Of a DNA stretch of 60,000 nt, positions 1-11,475 are shown one piece after another (position 1 is the stretch's first letter; each line of letters starts with the position of its first letter). The stretch is from Tubulanus polymorphus. Its lineage: Eukaryota > Nemertea > Palaeonemertea > Tubulaniformes > Tubulanidae. The stretch is from assembly GCF_964204645.1 (NCBI RefSeq), contig NC_134026.1, forward strand, positions 21,162,650 to 21,222,649, in the 5' to 3' direction. A program made the position numbers and the translations under genes. The notes under the pieces are model-generated. The model was given only the letters and a program-made list of their open reading frames with translations. It made no database searches and was not told the DNA's origin.

Positions 1-954
1 CATTCGGCAAAATAAAAAGCAGTTTATTTGCGTCCTTGGCAATTCATTCGATTACTAATATGCACGAAACGTATACGCGTCGACTAGAAGAGAATTTTAG
101 TCATGAAAGCTACCTCGAATTTCACATCATACTGTCTCGCGATATAGCGTGCCGATTTAATGCAAAGTACTTTCAGAAAAACGATGAACTACAGTTTAGG
201 TCAGCACCAGGCACAATTCATCAATTTCTATTCTCTATAGACATTTGCGCGCGACGAGTGAATTTATGCGTCACGAAGAATATCGGGATGTGGCTGTTCA
301 AAACACGTAAATCATGGAGGTTCCATCCTTCAGGATTAGGAAGCTACCTGCAGCGAGCTCGGTAAGAGCCAATGATTTTGAAAAAATCTGACTTTTTCAA
401 TTATTTCAGCGAAATTCAGCATGCGGTATATTTTTTAATTTCTATTGCTTTATACGGCGCGTCAAAAATACATGTTTGAATTCTCAGTTTTTGCTGAGTG
501 TAAAATTGATTGCATCGTCAACAATGTGGGAATGCAAAACTGCGAAAAGAGCTTCGCCGGCTTCTCCGCGCGCGCTTATCGAGAAGCATCCTTGTTTCTA
601 GATATTTTTCACGCTCTCCGAAAATTCTAAACGGTTTTTATCGGACTACTTTCGCGAGGATAAGTCTACGATTTTCGAGAAAGAAAAGTCTTTCCGCTAG
701 AAACTGAAGTGAAACCCTCAAGTTGTATCCATACATTGATAATCGAAATATGCATAACATCGGCATTATTTACCGATATATCGCTTGAGTGCAGTGCTTC
801 ATTATAATTTCATGTTCTCGAGAGTTTGCGGTGTTTAACGCTCAGAAATTCTCGCACCGCTTAAGACGTATCCAGCACCGTGCATAAAGACGTTATATAG
901 CTCGTCGCATTGGCCGTCAAACTCGACGACGATTGGCTAATAACTCGAGATATG
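1..954. other. No supported feature
   Basis: Unique-looking AT-rich sequence. Short open frames are present on the plus strand (for example 36-365), but their composition is not protein-like and no splice context or homology is visible. Confidence 0.6.
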
Positions 955-1330
955 ACATTCGGGCTCAGGCTCGATCTAGAACTCCGAAATTACCGTGCGT
1001 TAGTTCCCTTTGCATTTTGAATACGTTGTATTAAAGGGACATTGGCCAAATTTTGTCAAGAGAACTCTTTGAATTCCTCAGTTGTAAGGTAATCGTCAAG
1101 GTCATGTCGCTGAAAAAAGGGTTTGTATTGCCTAATTCTGCCACTAGGTTGCGTACGAGGCCTATTCTTTGTACTGCACAACTAGATTATACCCGAGTTT
1201 CATCAAGATCAACCCACCATTAACGAAGCTAAGTAGCTGAAAGACAGACACACGCACGGACAGACACAGACAGACAATACGAGAATAAGGGTCTCACGGC
1301 AGCTCGAGAACCAAAAGAGAGTCGATCAGC
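955..1330 (+). repeat. Dispersed repeat A, copy 1
   Basis: This segment is similar along its length to the reverse complement of 14552-14920. Shared blocks include TTTGCATTTTG near 1008, TTTCATCAAGATC near 1200, CGAAGCTAAGTAGCTGAA near 1225, and GAGAATAAGGGTCTCACGG near 1281. A GACA-rich simple tract (about 1243-1276) sits between the last two blocks in both copies. Two diverged copies in opposite orientation show an interspersed element rather than local duplication. I see no reading frame, no terminal inverted repeat and no clear target duplication, so it may be a SINE or a fragment of a longer element. The class is unknown. Confidence 0.8.
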
Positions 1331-2105
1331 GAGCGCAACTTCTAATGATGGGGTTTGATTTGTCAATTCCTCGGTGAAAATGTACACATATCAAAAAATA
1401 TTGAACAAACATGGAGACACGCCAAATTCACATGATACCGATAGTGCATTTGGGAATTTCTGATAAAACTCCATTTGCCTCGTCACGATATAAGAAAATG
1501 AACCGTTCGTGTTCTAAAGCAAATGAACTAATAGAATTGGGAGAAGCGTCGAAAAATATTTTCGAATTTGTGTTGGCTGCAAATTTACATAATTGCGCGG
1601 CGAAATGTATCTGCGCTATCTCCGTCATTTTGTCTCACGTAAATGTACCGCGTCGGTTGTTTAATTTGCAGTCCTGGGCCAATTTAACAAAAAAGATGAT
1701 TTTTTAATGTACCATCGGTATTGTATACCATCGAATGAAACTTTGAAAATGAATGCGCTCCTGGTTCTCGGACAGCTCTCAAGGTAACGACAAGAAGTAT
1801 ATACCGTCAAAATGATAAAATGCCTGCGTGTAATGTACGCATCCACCGAGCGTCTGCTGCTTTATCGGAAGTACCGTCTGTGCGCGCAAGCGGTCAGTTT
1901 AGCGCTGATAACTCGACGTGTCAGTGTCAAAAATCCATATTCCCCGAGTAATTCGCATAGTCGAACTGCCCATCCAGGCAGCTGAAGTTCGAAGATACAT
2001 AACGCGTATAGGAAATTACTTAGTATTCGAGATAAAATTGACGTCGACCGGCCTCGAGAGAGTTTCGCGCTTATCGTTTGATCATTGAAGAGATTAGACG
2101 AGTAG
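1331..2105. other. No supported feature
   Basis: Short shadowing frames on both strands only. The sequence from about 1850 is somewhat richer in GC and leads into the candidate exon that follows. Confidence 0.55.
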
Positions 2106-2402
2106 CTTCACCAAGAACCTAAGGTAGTTAGTTACTTTCGTCCCTACGCTCCGGCAGTCACATATAGATCCAGTCGTGTCTCAAATTCCCAGTTTTTCGG
2201 TTGTGCCCTAGAGCAAGGAGATTGCCGATACAACGGACTGTGCAGGCGATATGACAGTTGCTCCGCGCGCGTATGGAGAAGGAGCCCGCTCGTCTATCAC
2301 AATCTTCACCAGACCGATTTGGCGTTCCTGGGGAATTTGCTGCGTGATACAAATTGCTTCCGTTTAAAGGGTTCGACACAGCCGGCTGTGTCGGTAAAAT
2401 AA
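2106..2402 (+). CDS. Candidate cysteine-rich internal exon
   Basis: A 98-codon stop-free stretch with no ATG in frame, so it could only be an internal or last exon. A pyrimidine-leaning acceptor ends at 2157 (CTCCGGCAG) and a GTAAAA donor begins at 2394, giving a possible exon 2158-2393. The reading contains four close cysteines: FGCALEQGDC, then NGLC and YDSC, spacing C-x6-C-x5-C-x5-C, with a later DTNC. Secreted or extracellular domains often show such spacing, but I do not recognise the family. About twenty stop-free runs this long are expected by chance in the window, so only the splice context and cysteine pattern favour it. Confidence 0.2.
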   Translation, partial: LHQEPKVVSYFRPYAPAVTYRSSRVSNSQFFGCALEQGDCRYNGLCRRYDSCSARVWRRSPLVYHNLHQTDLAFLGNLLRDTNCFRLKGSTQPAVSVK

Positions 2403-5400
2403 TGGCGACCGTCACCAATGAGGAGAAGTACCACCGGTAGGACCTTGATTAATTACGTCCGACGGCGGCAGACGTAGTCGTCCACCATGAAATTGTCTAC
2501 GATCTCGGAAGTCCGATTTTGACTAAGATTGATTATCGCTGACCTGTAAGCCAACACTATGAATATACAGTAGACTTCGCTCTTTTGGGACCGTAAAAAT
2601 GTGTCGGATTTGAGTGATATCTGAGTTGGATATTATGTATTTCATTATAGTGTCACAAAAAATAGTTTGAAAAACATCAGATGTGAACGGATCCGACTTG
2701 GGCGGAGTCTCCTAGGGTTTTTTTTTACCTCTCTTCGGCTCTACTCGGCGGTGGTATCGATATTTGCTCATAATTTTACAGCACACTTATGTCGGTACTC
2801 CAAACAGCGTTGGAAGTTTATGTGTATAATACTAGCTTCGTCGAAGCCGATTGATTTTGCTCTCGACATATTACATTTCGAATCTATCACAGCGAACTCC
2901 ACTTTTATAGGTTATACCTGCGCTAAAAACCTTAGCGCGCCGTACTTTGATTACGGCGCACGAGAGAAGATGCGGCATGCGTCGGATTCGTTTGGCGGCT
3001 GTCGACTTCGCCGACGTGAGTGAGCAATATACCTTAGCGATATCGAATTGACAGCTCATAATCGAGTTTACAGGCGATCGGGCATAGTGCAAACGATCGA
3101 CGCTTGTTTGGTTGTATCGTCGGTACAAAACTTCTCAGAGGGAAAGAATAAAATAGGCAAAATTAACGCCGCAGTTGATAACGCAGATGCGGCGGGTCCC
3201 ATTCATAAATAATATGAGCGTATTTTTTCTGCAGTTCGAGGATTAAGCATAAAATCTTCGAAACATTCATTAATATTGAATGCGAAGGCAACAAGAGCGA
3301 GTATGCGTAAAGAAAAACTCGAAAATAATCTTCGACTTAATCTTGACATGCCAAACATTTCAAAAAGCCTTGTGCACCAGAACTTCCTTTGCGCCACGTT
3401 GTTAATGCACTATTGTAGTCACTTCTAATAAATTCTATTTTGATGAATGACACGAGTCCGAAAGCTAAAGAATTGTGTTTGTTTTTAAGTCAAGAGATTT
3501 TATTATATACACGTATATTCGAGATTCATTATATATTTCGAACGAGGATTCTCAAGGAAAGATAAAACGTCGAAAGAATAATATCATTAATAATGGATAC
3601 ATGTTTCTTTACAAACCCATGTTGTTAGACGTGTGTCGCGGTTCTTGACGTCACTTTAACGTCAAGCTTTTAAATTCACGGTTACGGCGTAAATGTAATT
3701 GTGGTTCGACAACACTTGGCAGGGAAATTGATAGCGGAAGTCGAGGTGAAAAGCGTGCGAACGACATCAAAGTCACTTTTGAATTTCTTTCTTTAAAAAA
3801 GCGGTATACAACAGCGCCTAGACTGCTAACGCGTTCAATATCTGAGTTAGAGCATTGATTTTGCTTTCCTCTTTTTTGTAAACTGAATGCGCGTTTTTCG
3901 GCGAGGAACGCAGAAAAATCGCTTATCAATCTCGGATATAACTGCCGAGTGATTACTGCTCAAATCGATGAACTTTATTGAAGGCTCGCGTTCGGTTTTT
4001 CTAGTCTCGCTCGCGCTGTTGTATATTTATCGATGAAATACGATACACGCGACAAAGCTCAGTTCGGATGAGTAGGTTATAGGATTTCGATGCTGATACC
4101 TCATTTCAATGCGTTCGGCTGAAATCCGATTTCTGCGATGCGTTTTTACGGAATCGGAGCTGCTTTCAGCCGCAGCGATCTCGTTCGTGTGTTTTGCGCT
4201 GCTTCGGATTTCGTTTCCCGTCAGCGGCAAACGTGAGATATTTTCGAGTAGCTAATGGACATCGGAAGGCAAGGTCAACAAACGTAATACATTTCATTTG
4301 CGACAGTATATAATACGCCATCTCATTTTGAATTACTCGGAAGTACGGTTTTTTCCTCGCACCGTTTTTACTGCTAATGGCTGCGATGACGAATTCTAAC
4401 CATGGGACATTTTTTCTAATTGTCACATCAGTCTGTCTGTGGTCACTGATTGATTGAAAAAAACTATTAATCAGAGGATAAGGTCATAGCTATTTGTTGC
4501 TACTGACACCCGGAAAATCGGCTATATCGAACGTGATTAAAGTGTTCCATCTGATAATGGAGCGTTCGTTTAAAATAGTAATCCATATCCATCGGCGAGA
4601 TTGACTCGTACAAATGAATTCATAGCATTCATTTCAGCCGGCACTATCGAAACTCATTTAAGTGACTCATGCATAGCATTTATTGTCTTTTCATTTAGTA
4701 CTATGCCATTTCCGTAGTGAACTACAATCGATTTGTTGAGTAATGAAAACACGATGCGAAATGTTCACTTCGCACTCGGGAGTCGAAAGCGAATATTTCG
4801 GGGACTGTCTTTGAACGAAGTAAAGATTTAATCTTCAGTTCGCGCAGGGGCAAGGGACAACTTTATCTATACTTGCTCGTTGCATCGGATGTATGATATC
4901 GTTTGAAACAACTTGGGGATAGCTTTTCCGAAATATCGATTGCGAAATTATAACTTCTTCCGACTGTGGTCAATAGTTTTCGGTTGAGCCATCTGGTCTA
5001 GGGAGACTAATTAACCATGCACAGCGGGACAAGCCCTGCGCGCCATTTACTTTAAATTTAATCTCGCCTAAAACAACCGGAGTTTCTTCATGTATTCAGC
5101 CAGTTCTATTATGTATTCGCTCGAGATGAAAATGTTGCCGGTCGGAGGCAAACGTCCGCGGCGCAGAAGACTTTGATTAGTACAAAGGATATGAGACACA
5201 CCGTTGAACCTAAGCGCCTTAAAGGCTAAATTTACTGATTAAACAGACTCTATTGCCTCAGCTGTATAATCCTGGCAGCGTGGTTATGGTCTGAAAGCCG
5301 CCCATCGAGTGCCATTCTTAGATCAAAATTACGTTCTTAACTGTGTTTGCCGTTTTGCCAAAAAAAATCTCCTTAATATTACGGAGACAAAATTCTTATC

Positions 5401-7749
5401 GGCCATCTGCCTTTATTGGTAAAACGATTAACATTATGGAGCTGCAATCGGCAAAAATGGCAAACTGGCTTGGACGAACGTTACAACTCATATTTCATAT
5501 CTCTATTGAAGTTAGCGCACCCCCGAGATGAAGATCGCTTTCCCCATTCCTATTTTAGGAAATGCACAATATGTTTTTCGTTGTTACACGGGAGGCTCTA
5601 AAGATCGGGAGAAAAGCAAACATTGCCATAACGCAATTCGAACTGTGATACAAATTTCCGGCAAAATGCTTTATTTTCGTATTACGTTTCGATATTTTGC
5701 CACCGTAATAATGATTCAATTCATCAGCAAATACCGTTAGCAAACGCGTGACTCTCCCGACTAATGGCATGAACGTTTGTTGTGGGAAGGATTACATTTT
5801 GCGACAAAAGCCAAACGGTAAATCTAATTTTTCTGCATTGTGCGTCGCTGAAAAATGATTTTCCGGCGTGTCAAATATTTTCATGGCGGGCATTAGCGGC
5901 AAGCTGTAATGCGATGCGATGGAAGGTTTGTGATAGAAAATGGCGCATTGTAATTCAATTTTTCGAGGACCGTTGTCTCATTGAAAGGCACGTTTGAATA
6001 GTATACACGGTAATGAATAAATTCGTTTGAAATATTGCAATTACTCGTCATACAGCAATTTTCTGTGCGAGTGCTTTTGGATTGATTTGCCTGTGATTTC
6101 AATGTCACCCTTCACAAAGATAGCGGGGACAGTAGTAGGCAGCGGGTATCAGTAGAGGTTGAGATTCCTGAAAAAAGACGAATTTTATTACATTGATTCA
6201 TGTGGAGGCTTAATGTCGATTCCACAATCAGGAAGCCGAAAGCTTGAAATATCGCAACGTTAAAATCTAATGATGAAAATCAGAGTTTTCAGTTTTCAAA
6301 TAAAAACCATTATTGAAGCATTCAAATAGTACGTTACGAATTTTGCTGGTTTTTAGATCCCCCTTGATAAAATCCCCCCTAATACGATCTTGGTACTTAC
6401 GTTCGAAGGTAGTACTCATTATTTGTTTACGCCTCCCCCCCCCCCCAAAAAAAAAATGACCGTACGTACTGTTTGAAGTCATTACTCGATAATGGCTTTT
6501 AGTTGAAAACCGATAATTCGGATTTTCAATGATTAATTTCAACGTTACGACATTTTAAGTTTTCTGCTTCCTGATCGTTGGACTTATTTCTCTCTTCTTT
6601 CGCGATCCATTGCGAGGTTTTACCTCATCATGTAATGAGACCGTAAATCAAAAAGACATGGCCACCCCACTGTCATAGCATGAAGTCGTGGAAATTATGG
6701 ACCTATAATCGAGTTGTATTGCTACGTAGCATAATTAATGCTTCGATTCAGTTCATGGACACCTGCAATATTTCGATCCCTTAAAAATCGGCAACTTAAC
6801 TGAATTATTCATTCAGCCACGCGGCGGCCAATATATTAAATGGTTATAGCCTTTATATATTAGCGACACACAACACAACCAGAAGCAATTTCCACTCGAT
6901 AAATCAAACGTTGTTGCATTTCACCCGTGTCCTGTCGTCGACGGAAGTGATAATCACTGGATGTGCGCCGCGAATTCCTCGGCGACGTAACATCGTTTCT
7001 GTGTTGTTTTTTTTCTTATCTCATCGAAGACGTATCTCGAATGCAGATTACAAGTAAACGGTCATTATCTACTATGTCAAAAGGCGACTCGGCTGGCCGT
7101 GATAAATTCACGTCGGATGGCTTACATAGCTCGACAAAGCAAACACTATTCCAAGACGACGCGGATCATTCCTTCCGATGGAAGGTCCATATTGACGTTG
7201 CGTCGAGATTGATCACCTCTGGCCGGATAGTAACTTGATTTACTAGTACGCAGTGGCCACGGCGAAAATTCTTTAATTCATTCATTTGTGTCTACAGCCT
7301 TATCGGCGTAGATGATAATCGATGCCACGTGCAGGCATCGCAGTGACGTCAATTGCATTTTTACCGGTATTTCGGTCGCTGATTCAAACGCTCTAAGGAA
7401 GAGAAAGTAGATGAATTATTTTCGATGATTGAAATCGATAAATCAGTATCTATACGAATTCGGTTTGTAGTAATATAATGTAACTGAGAATGGTTGTTAT
7501 TAAAGGTTACCTTTTGATCTACGGTTGGCCACGGACCGTGCTCCGTTCTGCTTCTGATCGGCTTTGATTTGGTTTATTTCTGCCCACGGCAAAATGCGTC
7601 GATCTAAAAAAAGAACAAATCGCCGACCAGCCTAATGACTGAACCTCCCACTCCCGTTAGTAATGAGAATCAAACATTCGTTTTAATTCAATTGTTAGCC
7701 TGCGGGGTTGTTCATAATGAACGGCTACAGGATGCTCGATCTCCGGTGC
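2403..7749. other. Non-coding stretch; poly-C/poly-A tract
   Basis: No gene supported over about 5.3 kb. The only structured item seen is a run of 12 C followed by 10 A at 6435-6456. The open frames here (for example 2667-3023 plus and 3651-3929 minus) have no recognisable motifs or convincing splice context. Confidence 0.5.
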
Positions 7750-8178
7750 AGACGCCCGTTAAAACCATTACAAAAACTGCTTTCATATATATTCATATGC
7801 ACTTAAGGGGCGGTGTTAGTCGACGTGCACTATGTCACCAACATTACGACTTCAATCGCTAATATTGGCGTTTGTTTTGTAATCAGATAGTTTTCGTATG
7901 ACTCATTATGTACTATGTAAGGAATGTTCATGTCCTTTCAATAATGAATTTTAATGGCAATTAGGAAATTGTAAAAGTGGATGTACACAACGTCATCAAG
8001 ATTTCGAACAGGCTTGTTGTTTGAGAATTCAATTCCATCAATATGATCAAGATTTAAAAATAACTTGATTGATCCTTGAATATTACGATATCTACATCAT
8101 AATGATTGATTATTCGACATTATTAAGCGATATATTATTTTCAAGGCATCAATAACTTTCAGGTTAGTTTTCTTGTTG
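7750..8178 (+). repeat. Dispersed repeat B, copy 1
   Basis: One of three diverged copies, the others being 23270-23645 and 49394-49830, all in the same orientation. Shared landmarks in order are GTTAAAACCATTAC (7760s), GTGCACTATGTCACCAAC (7820s), a second copy of that motif near 7979 (GTACACAACGTCATCAAG), AATAACTTGATTGATCCTTG (about 8060-8080), and the end TTAGTTTTCTTGTT at about 8165-8178. The fixed right end and the internally duplicated motif define a family of about 380-440 bp. No protein coding or terminal inverted repeats are seen. Confidence 0.85.
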
Positions 8179-8196
8179 AAGCTATCGCTGGTATTG

Positions 8197-8620
8197 TTAT
8201 TTGTTACCAGGCGTCGTGTGTGTCCGTGCTGGCGTTGTCAGTCGTGCCCTGGTAGAAACTAGCGGTATAGTCGTCGTAATTTTCGTTTCTCGTTTTGTCT
8301 GCAATTCGTGCAATCTCGTCTTTGATATGGGAGAACAAGGATCTGAGTCGTTTGATATTGCCCTATGAAACGAAACATTTGTCGTTTGCGTATCTGTCAT
8401 TAAGCGCGGATTCTTGAAGGGGAAATCTGATTACTATGCGGGAACCCATTTGTAACAGCGATGCATCATCGCGGTATACGGCGGGACAAACGGGGATCAA
8501 CTTTTCCTCAGGTACTGAAACCCGTGGGCTACCGTCTAAACTGGGACAAGGCCACTCAGTTCGTCGAATTAACTTCAATCCGTGACAACTGTAACGTTCG
8601 TTAAAACACCTTACGCGCAT
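8197..8620 (-). CDS. Coding-like stretch in two overlapping frames
   Basis: On the minus strand an 85-codon frame (ATG at 8620, stop at 8363) overlaps a 67-codon frame (ATG at 8400, stop at 8197). The first reads like protein in its middle (WPCPSLDGSPRVSVPEEK, then GSRIVIRFPLQESAL). The second is Thr/Arg-rich (TPARTHTTPGNK at the end). Together they would be one reading of about 130 codons with a single frame change near 8385, or two exons with an intron not resolved here. A possible acceptor (AACGTTACAG) lies a few codons into the first frame. No family is recognised. It abuts the right end of repeat B copy 1, but the other repeat B copies lack this neighbour, so it is not part of the repeat. 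Confidence 0.2.
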
Positions 8621-11046
8621 TTATCGTCTAAATTAACCAATGTTTTCTCATTTTGACGACATGCTAATGAGACACCATTTTTCGCGTTGGATTTTCATGT
8701 CATAACACGTTCGATCGAATTTATGTGACCAATCTAAATCGTTAATCGCTGCATGAATCGACGGAAGCCCGTGGTGAAATGCGAACGTTAAAAAGTTCAA
8801 GTACCGAATTAGACTCAATATTGGAAGTGAAAAATTGCTATTTCTATGACGTTTAATGGCTTTTTATTTGGTTAATATGTTGCAAGTATAAGGTTTATGA
8901 CCAGTTTGTTGACAATTAGCATTTAATCAGGCAGAGTTTTTAGATTTGTTAAGCACGTCCGTTGCGCACTGTTCCAATTACGCTCGTGGGATGCAGAAGA
9001 GGCCCTGCAGTTATACGCAGATCAATTTACCATTTTGCAATATCGTCCAAACGAATTACGCAATTTCCATATAAACCAGCCACATCCCAATGTTAATCAT
9101 CAGATACCGCTGAATTGAATGTATATGTCATTTATTTTTTGGTTGATTCATATCAATATTGAAAATTACAAGGTAAATGAATATATCTCAGGGAGGCATA
9201 GGTTTCACCACTTTGTGGATATAATACGAAATTGTAATCCAGACTACATGTATATTGGAAATACTACCACCATATAAATACTGTGCGACAGAATAGTCTG
9301 TTAATTTTTGGCAACCATGCACGCAAGTCGATGTAGCATTTACGAAAGGTGCCACAAGCGATTTGCGCTTTGAACTTCAGTTACATCATTGCATGATATC
9401 GCTACACGGACGTCACTAGACCTTATAGAAAAAAAGATTGATCGTCGCTGTCTAACTTCAATAGCAGCTCACGTTAAAAGCTCCTGACTTTCAGGTGTAT
9501 GGAATAAGGGTAATTTCATAATCTGACACCAATACGCTTTTTGATCTCCAGAAATGATAAACCTTTTAGCAATTTTTTCCGACTTTCTTCGCAAGTTCTG
9601 CTAGTTTGGCTATCGCCGATTAGGCTATGAATTACGACTAATATCCTTTTAGATACGCTAACATCTAACGCGAATTATTTTCGCTTTTTTGTTGTTGTTC
9701 GGCGTTTGATGTAAATTTGTGTATACGCCATACGCGAGACTTTTTCCCCAGACTGAATATACTCGCGAATCGCTAGATGAACGGATGCGGAAATGAAGGT
9801 TCCCGACGAACGTATGTGCGTAACGGGCGTTAGAACGAATTGATCGAAATATCGCGCTGAACTTCATATGAATATTAATCTGTCAACTCTCACAGAAGAA
9901 TTCTCGTATTAGATACATGCAGATCAAATTAAGGTGCGTTTACCCAACATGTCGGCTTCAATATTCCAACACTTACCGAAACATCGCATAAGACCGCGTG
10001 CGCCGTTATAAATATCGGTAACTTGAATAAAGTGATAGACCGTGTTCAAGCCTGAAAATTCCATCCCGTTATTACCTATACGTGTCGGCGAGATAATTGA
10101 TGCTTAGTCGGGGCATTCATATCACCGACGAATTGAATTAAAGACCCGTTGAAACGAAGTCGCCTTCGATTCATGCCGAATATTTGCCTTCGGAATGAAG
10201 GCTGCGTATTTACCAAATATTCAATTAACCGAGCTCAATCGCAAACGCGAATAAACATCTACTACGGCTATAGACACGAGCCGAGCAGATATTGACCGTT
10301 CGTACTGCGTGGATGTGAACTAACCTCTGCAGTGATACACATCTGTCTTGAAACCGCTTCCGTCGTCGAATGGGAATGAGTCACGTCACCTATACGAAGG
10401 ACTCCTAAACCGACGTACATTTTGCCTACTACATAGCTTGAATTACGACTATTACTGGCAGAATATGACATCGATGATTTCAATTGAAAATGAACGAATT
10501 ACGAGATTTTAAAAGTTCTGAAAATTCTTGGAGTATGATAAGAGAATATGGCTTCTCTCTTATAAAAGTAGCTTGCAAGCGATCGGAAGTCTTTGAAGCC
10601 ACATTCGAGATTGTATGCGTCAATTTACAAATCCCTACATCGCACTAGGAATCTCGACAGTCTCTCGCACAAAAGGGTATACCGAACTTTAACTGTCTCT
10701 AGTTGCATCGATAATCATTGTAAAGAACCATCGATTTAAGATTGAAGGTTAGACTTCAAGTGAGCTTTTGTTTATGACATTCCCTTCATCGATGGCTGAG
10801 TATCACGACTTGATTTCCACTTGCCTCACTTTTCAAATCTGCTATTCCTACCTATTGGAAGTTAACAACGTATGAATGACTGGCCACAGCGGCTTTATTT
10901 CCTGTTGGGGGTATTAAAAAAGAGTGCTTTTGATCCGCCATATGAAATAAATGAATTCAATGGACAGGATTGTTAATGAAACTGAAGTCTTACGGCTGGC
11001 ATGAATCGTAAGAGCAGTGCGTCAATGTATGCACGTCATTCGTGTC
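8621..11046. other. No supported feature
   Basis: Non-coding AT-rich sequence with no recognisable frame, RNA gene or repeat copy that I could match elsewhere in the window. Confidence 0.55.
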
Positions 11047-11161
11047 CAGGACCCAGTTCCACAGGTTGTGAGTTAAGATTTGACTCGCAGTTAACTCGTT
11101 GAAAATGAACTAATTTTAACTTAGAGTTAACTTTAGCGCAGAACTGTGGAACTGGATCCAG
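11047..11161. mobile_element. Foldback MITE, family F, copy 1
   Basis: About 115 bp that is nearly self-complementary. It starts CAGGACCCAGTTCCACAG and ends with GAACTGTGGAACTGGATCC. Internal arms GAGTTAAGATTTGACTC and AATTTTAACTTAGAGTTAAC are complementary-type sequences around a GAAAATGAACTAATTTT centre. It matches 30293-30406 almost throughout, which establishes a small inverted-repeat transposon family. There is no coding capacity. Confidence 0.85.
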
Positions 11162-11385
11162 TAGTATGACTGTAACTTCCACCAAATATAGTTATCGAAG
11201 ACTGGTCCAAAAATTCATAACTTTCACAAGATACCATAAACGGTACACCCGGTATACTTTTTGTGGGACAGTCTGTATATGTACTTAGCCCCCATCTTGA
11301 GAATGATATCATAAGACAACGATTCGTATAAATACGATTCTTTTCTTCTGAGACCAGAATTCAAATCGTGGAAAATGACAAATTT
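11162..11385. other. Spacer with a possible transposon end
   Basis: Contains CGGTACACCCGGTATAC followed by TTTTTGTGGGACAGTCTG (about 11232-11273). This resembles terminal sequences of some mariner-like elements, but no partner end was found. Confidence 0.3.
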
Positions 11386-11475
11386 CTGGACCCATTTGTA
11401 CAGTTGACACGTTACAATTCGTTAGTTTCTAATTTTCTAACACTAGACTCAACACACCTGTGGAACTGGATCTTG
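11386..11475. mobile_element. Foldback MITE, family F, degraded copy
   Basis: Left end CTGGACCCATTTGTACAG and right end CACCTGTGGAACTGGATC match the termini of the family F copies at 11047 and 30293. The middle is shortened and diverged. It lies only about 225 bp from copy 1, in an orientation that cannot be assigned because the element is palindromic. Confidence 0.65.
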
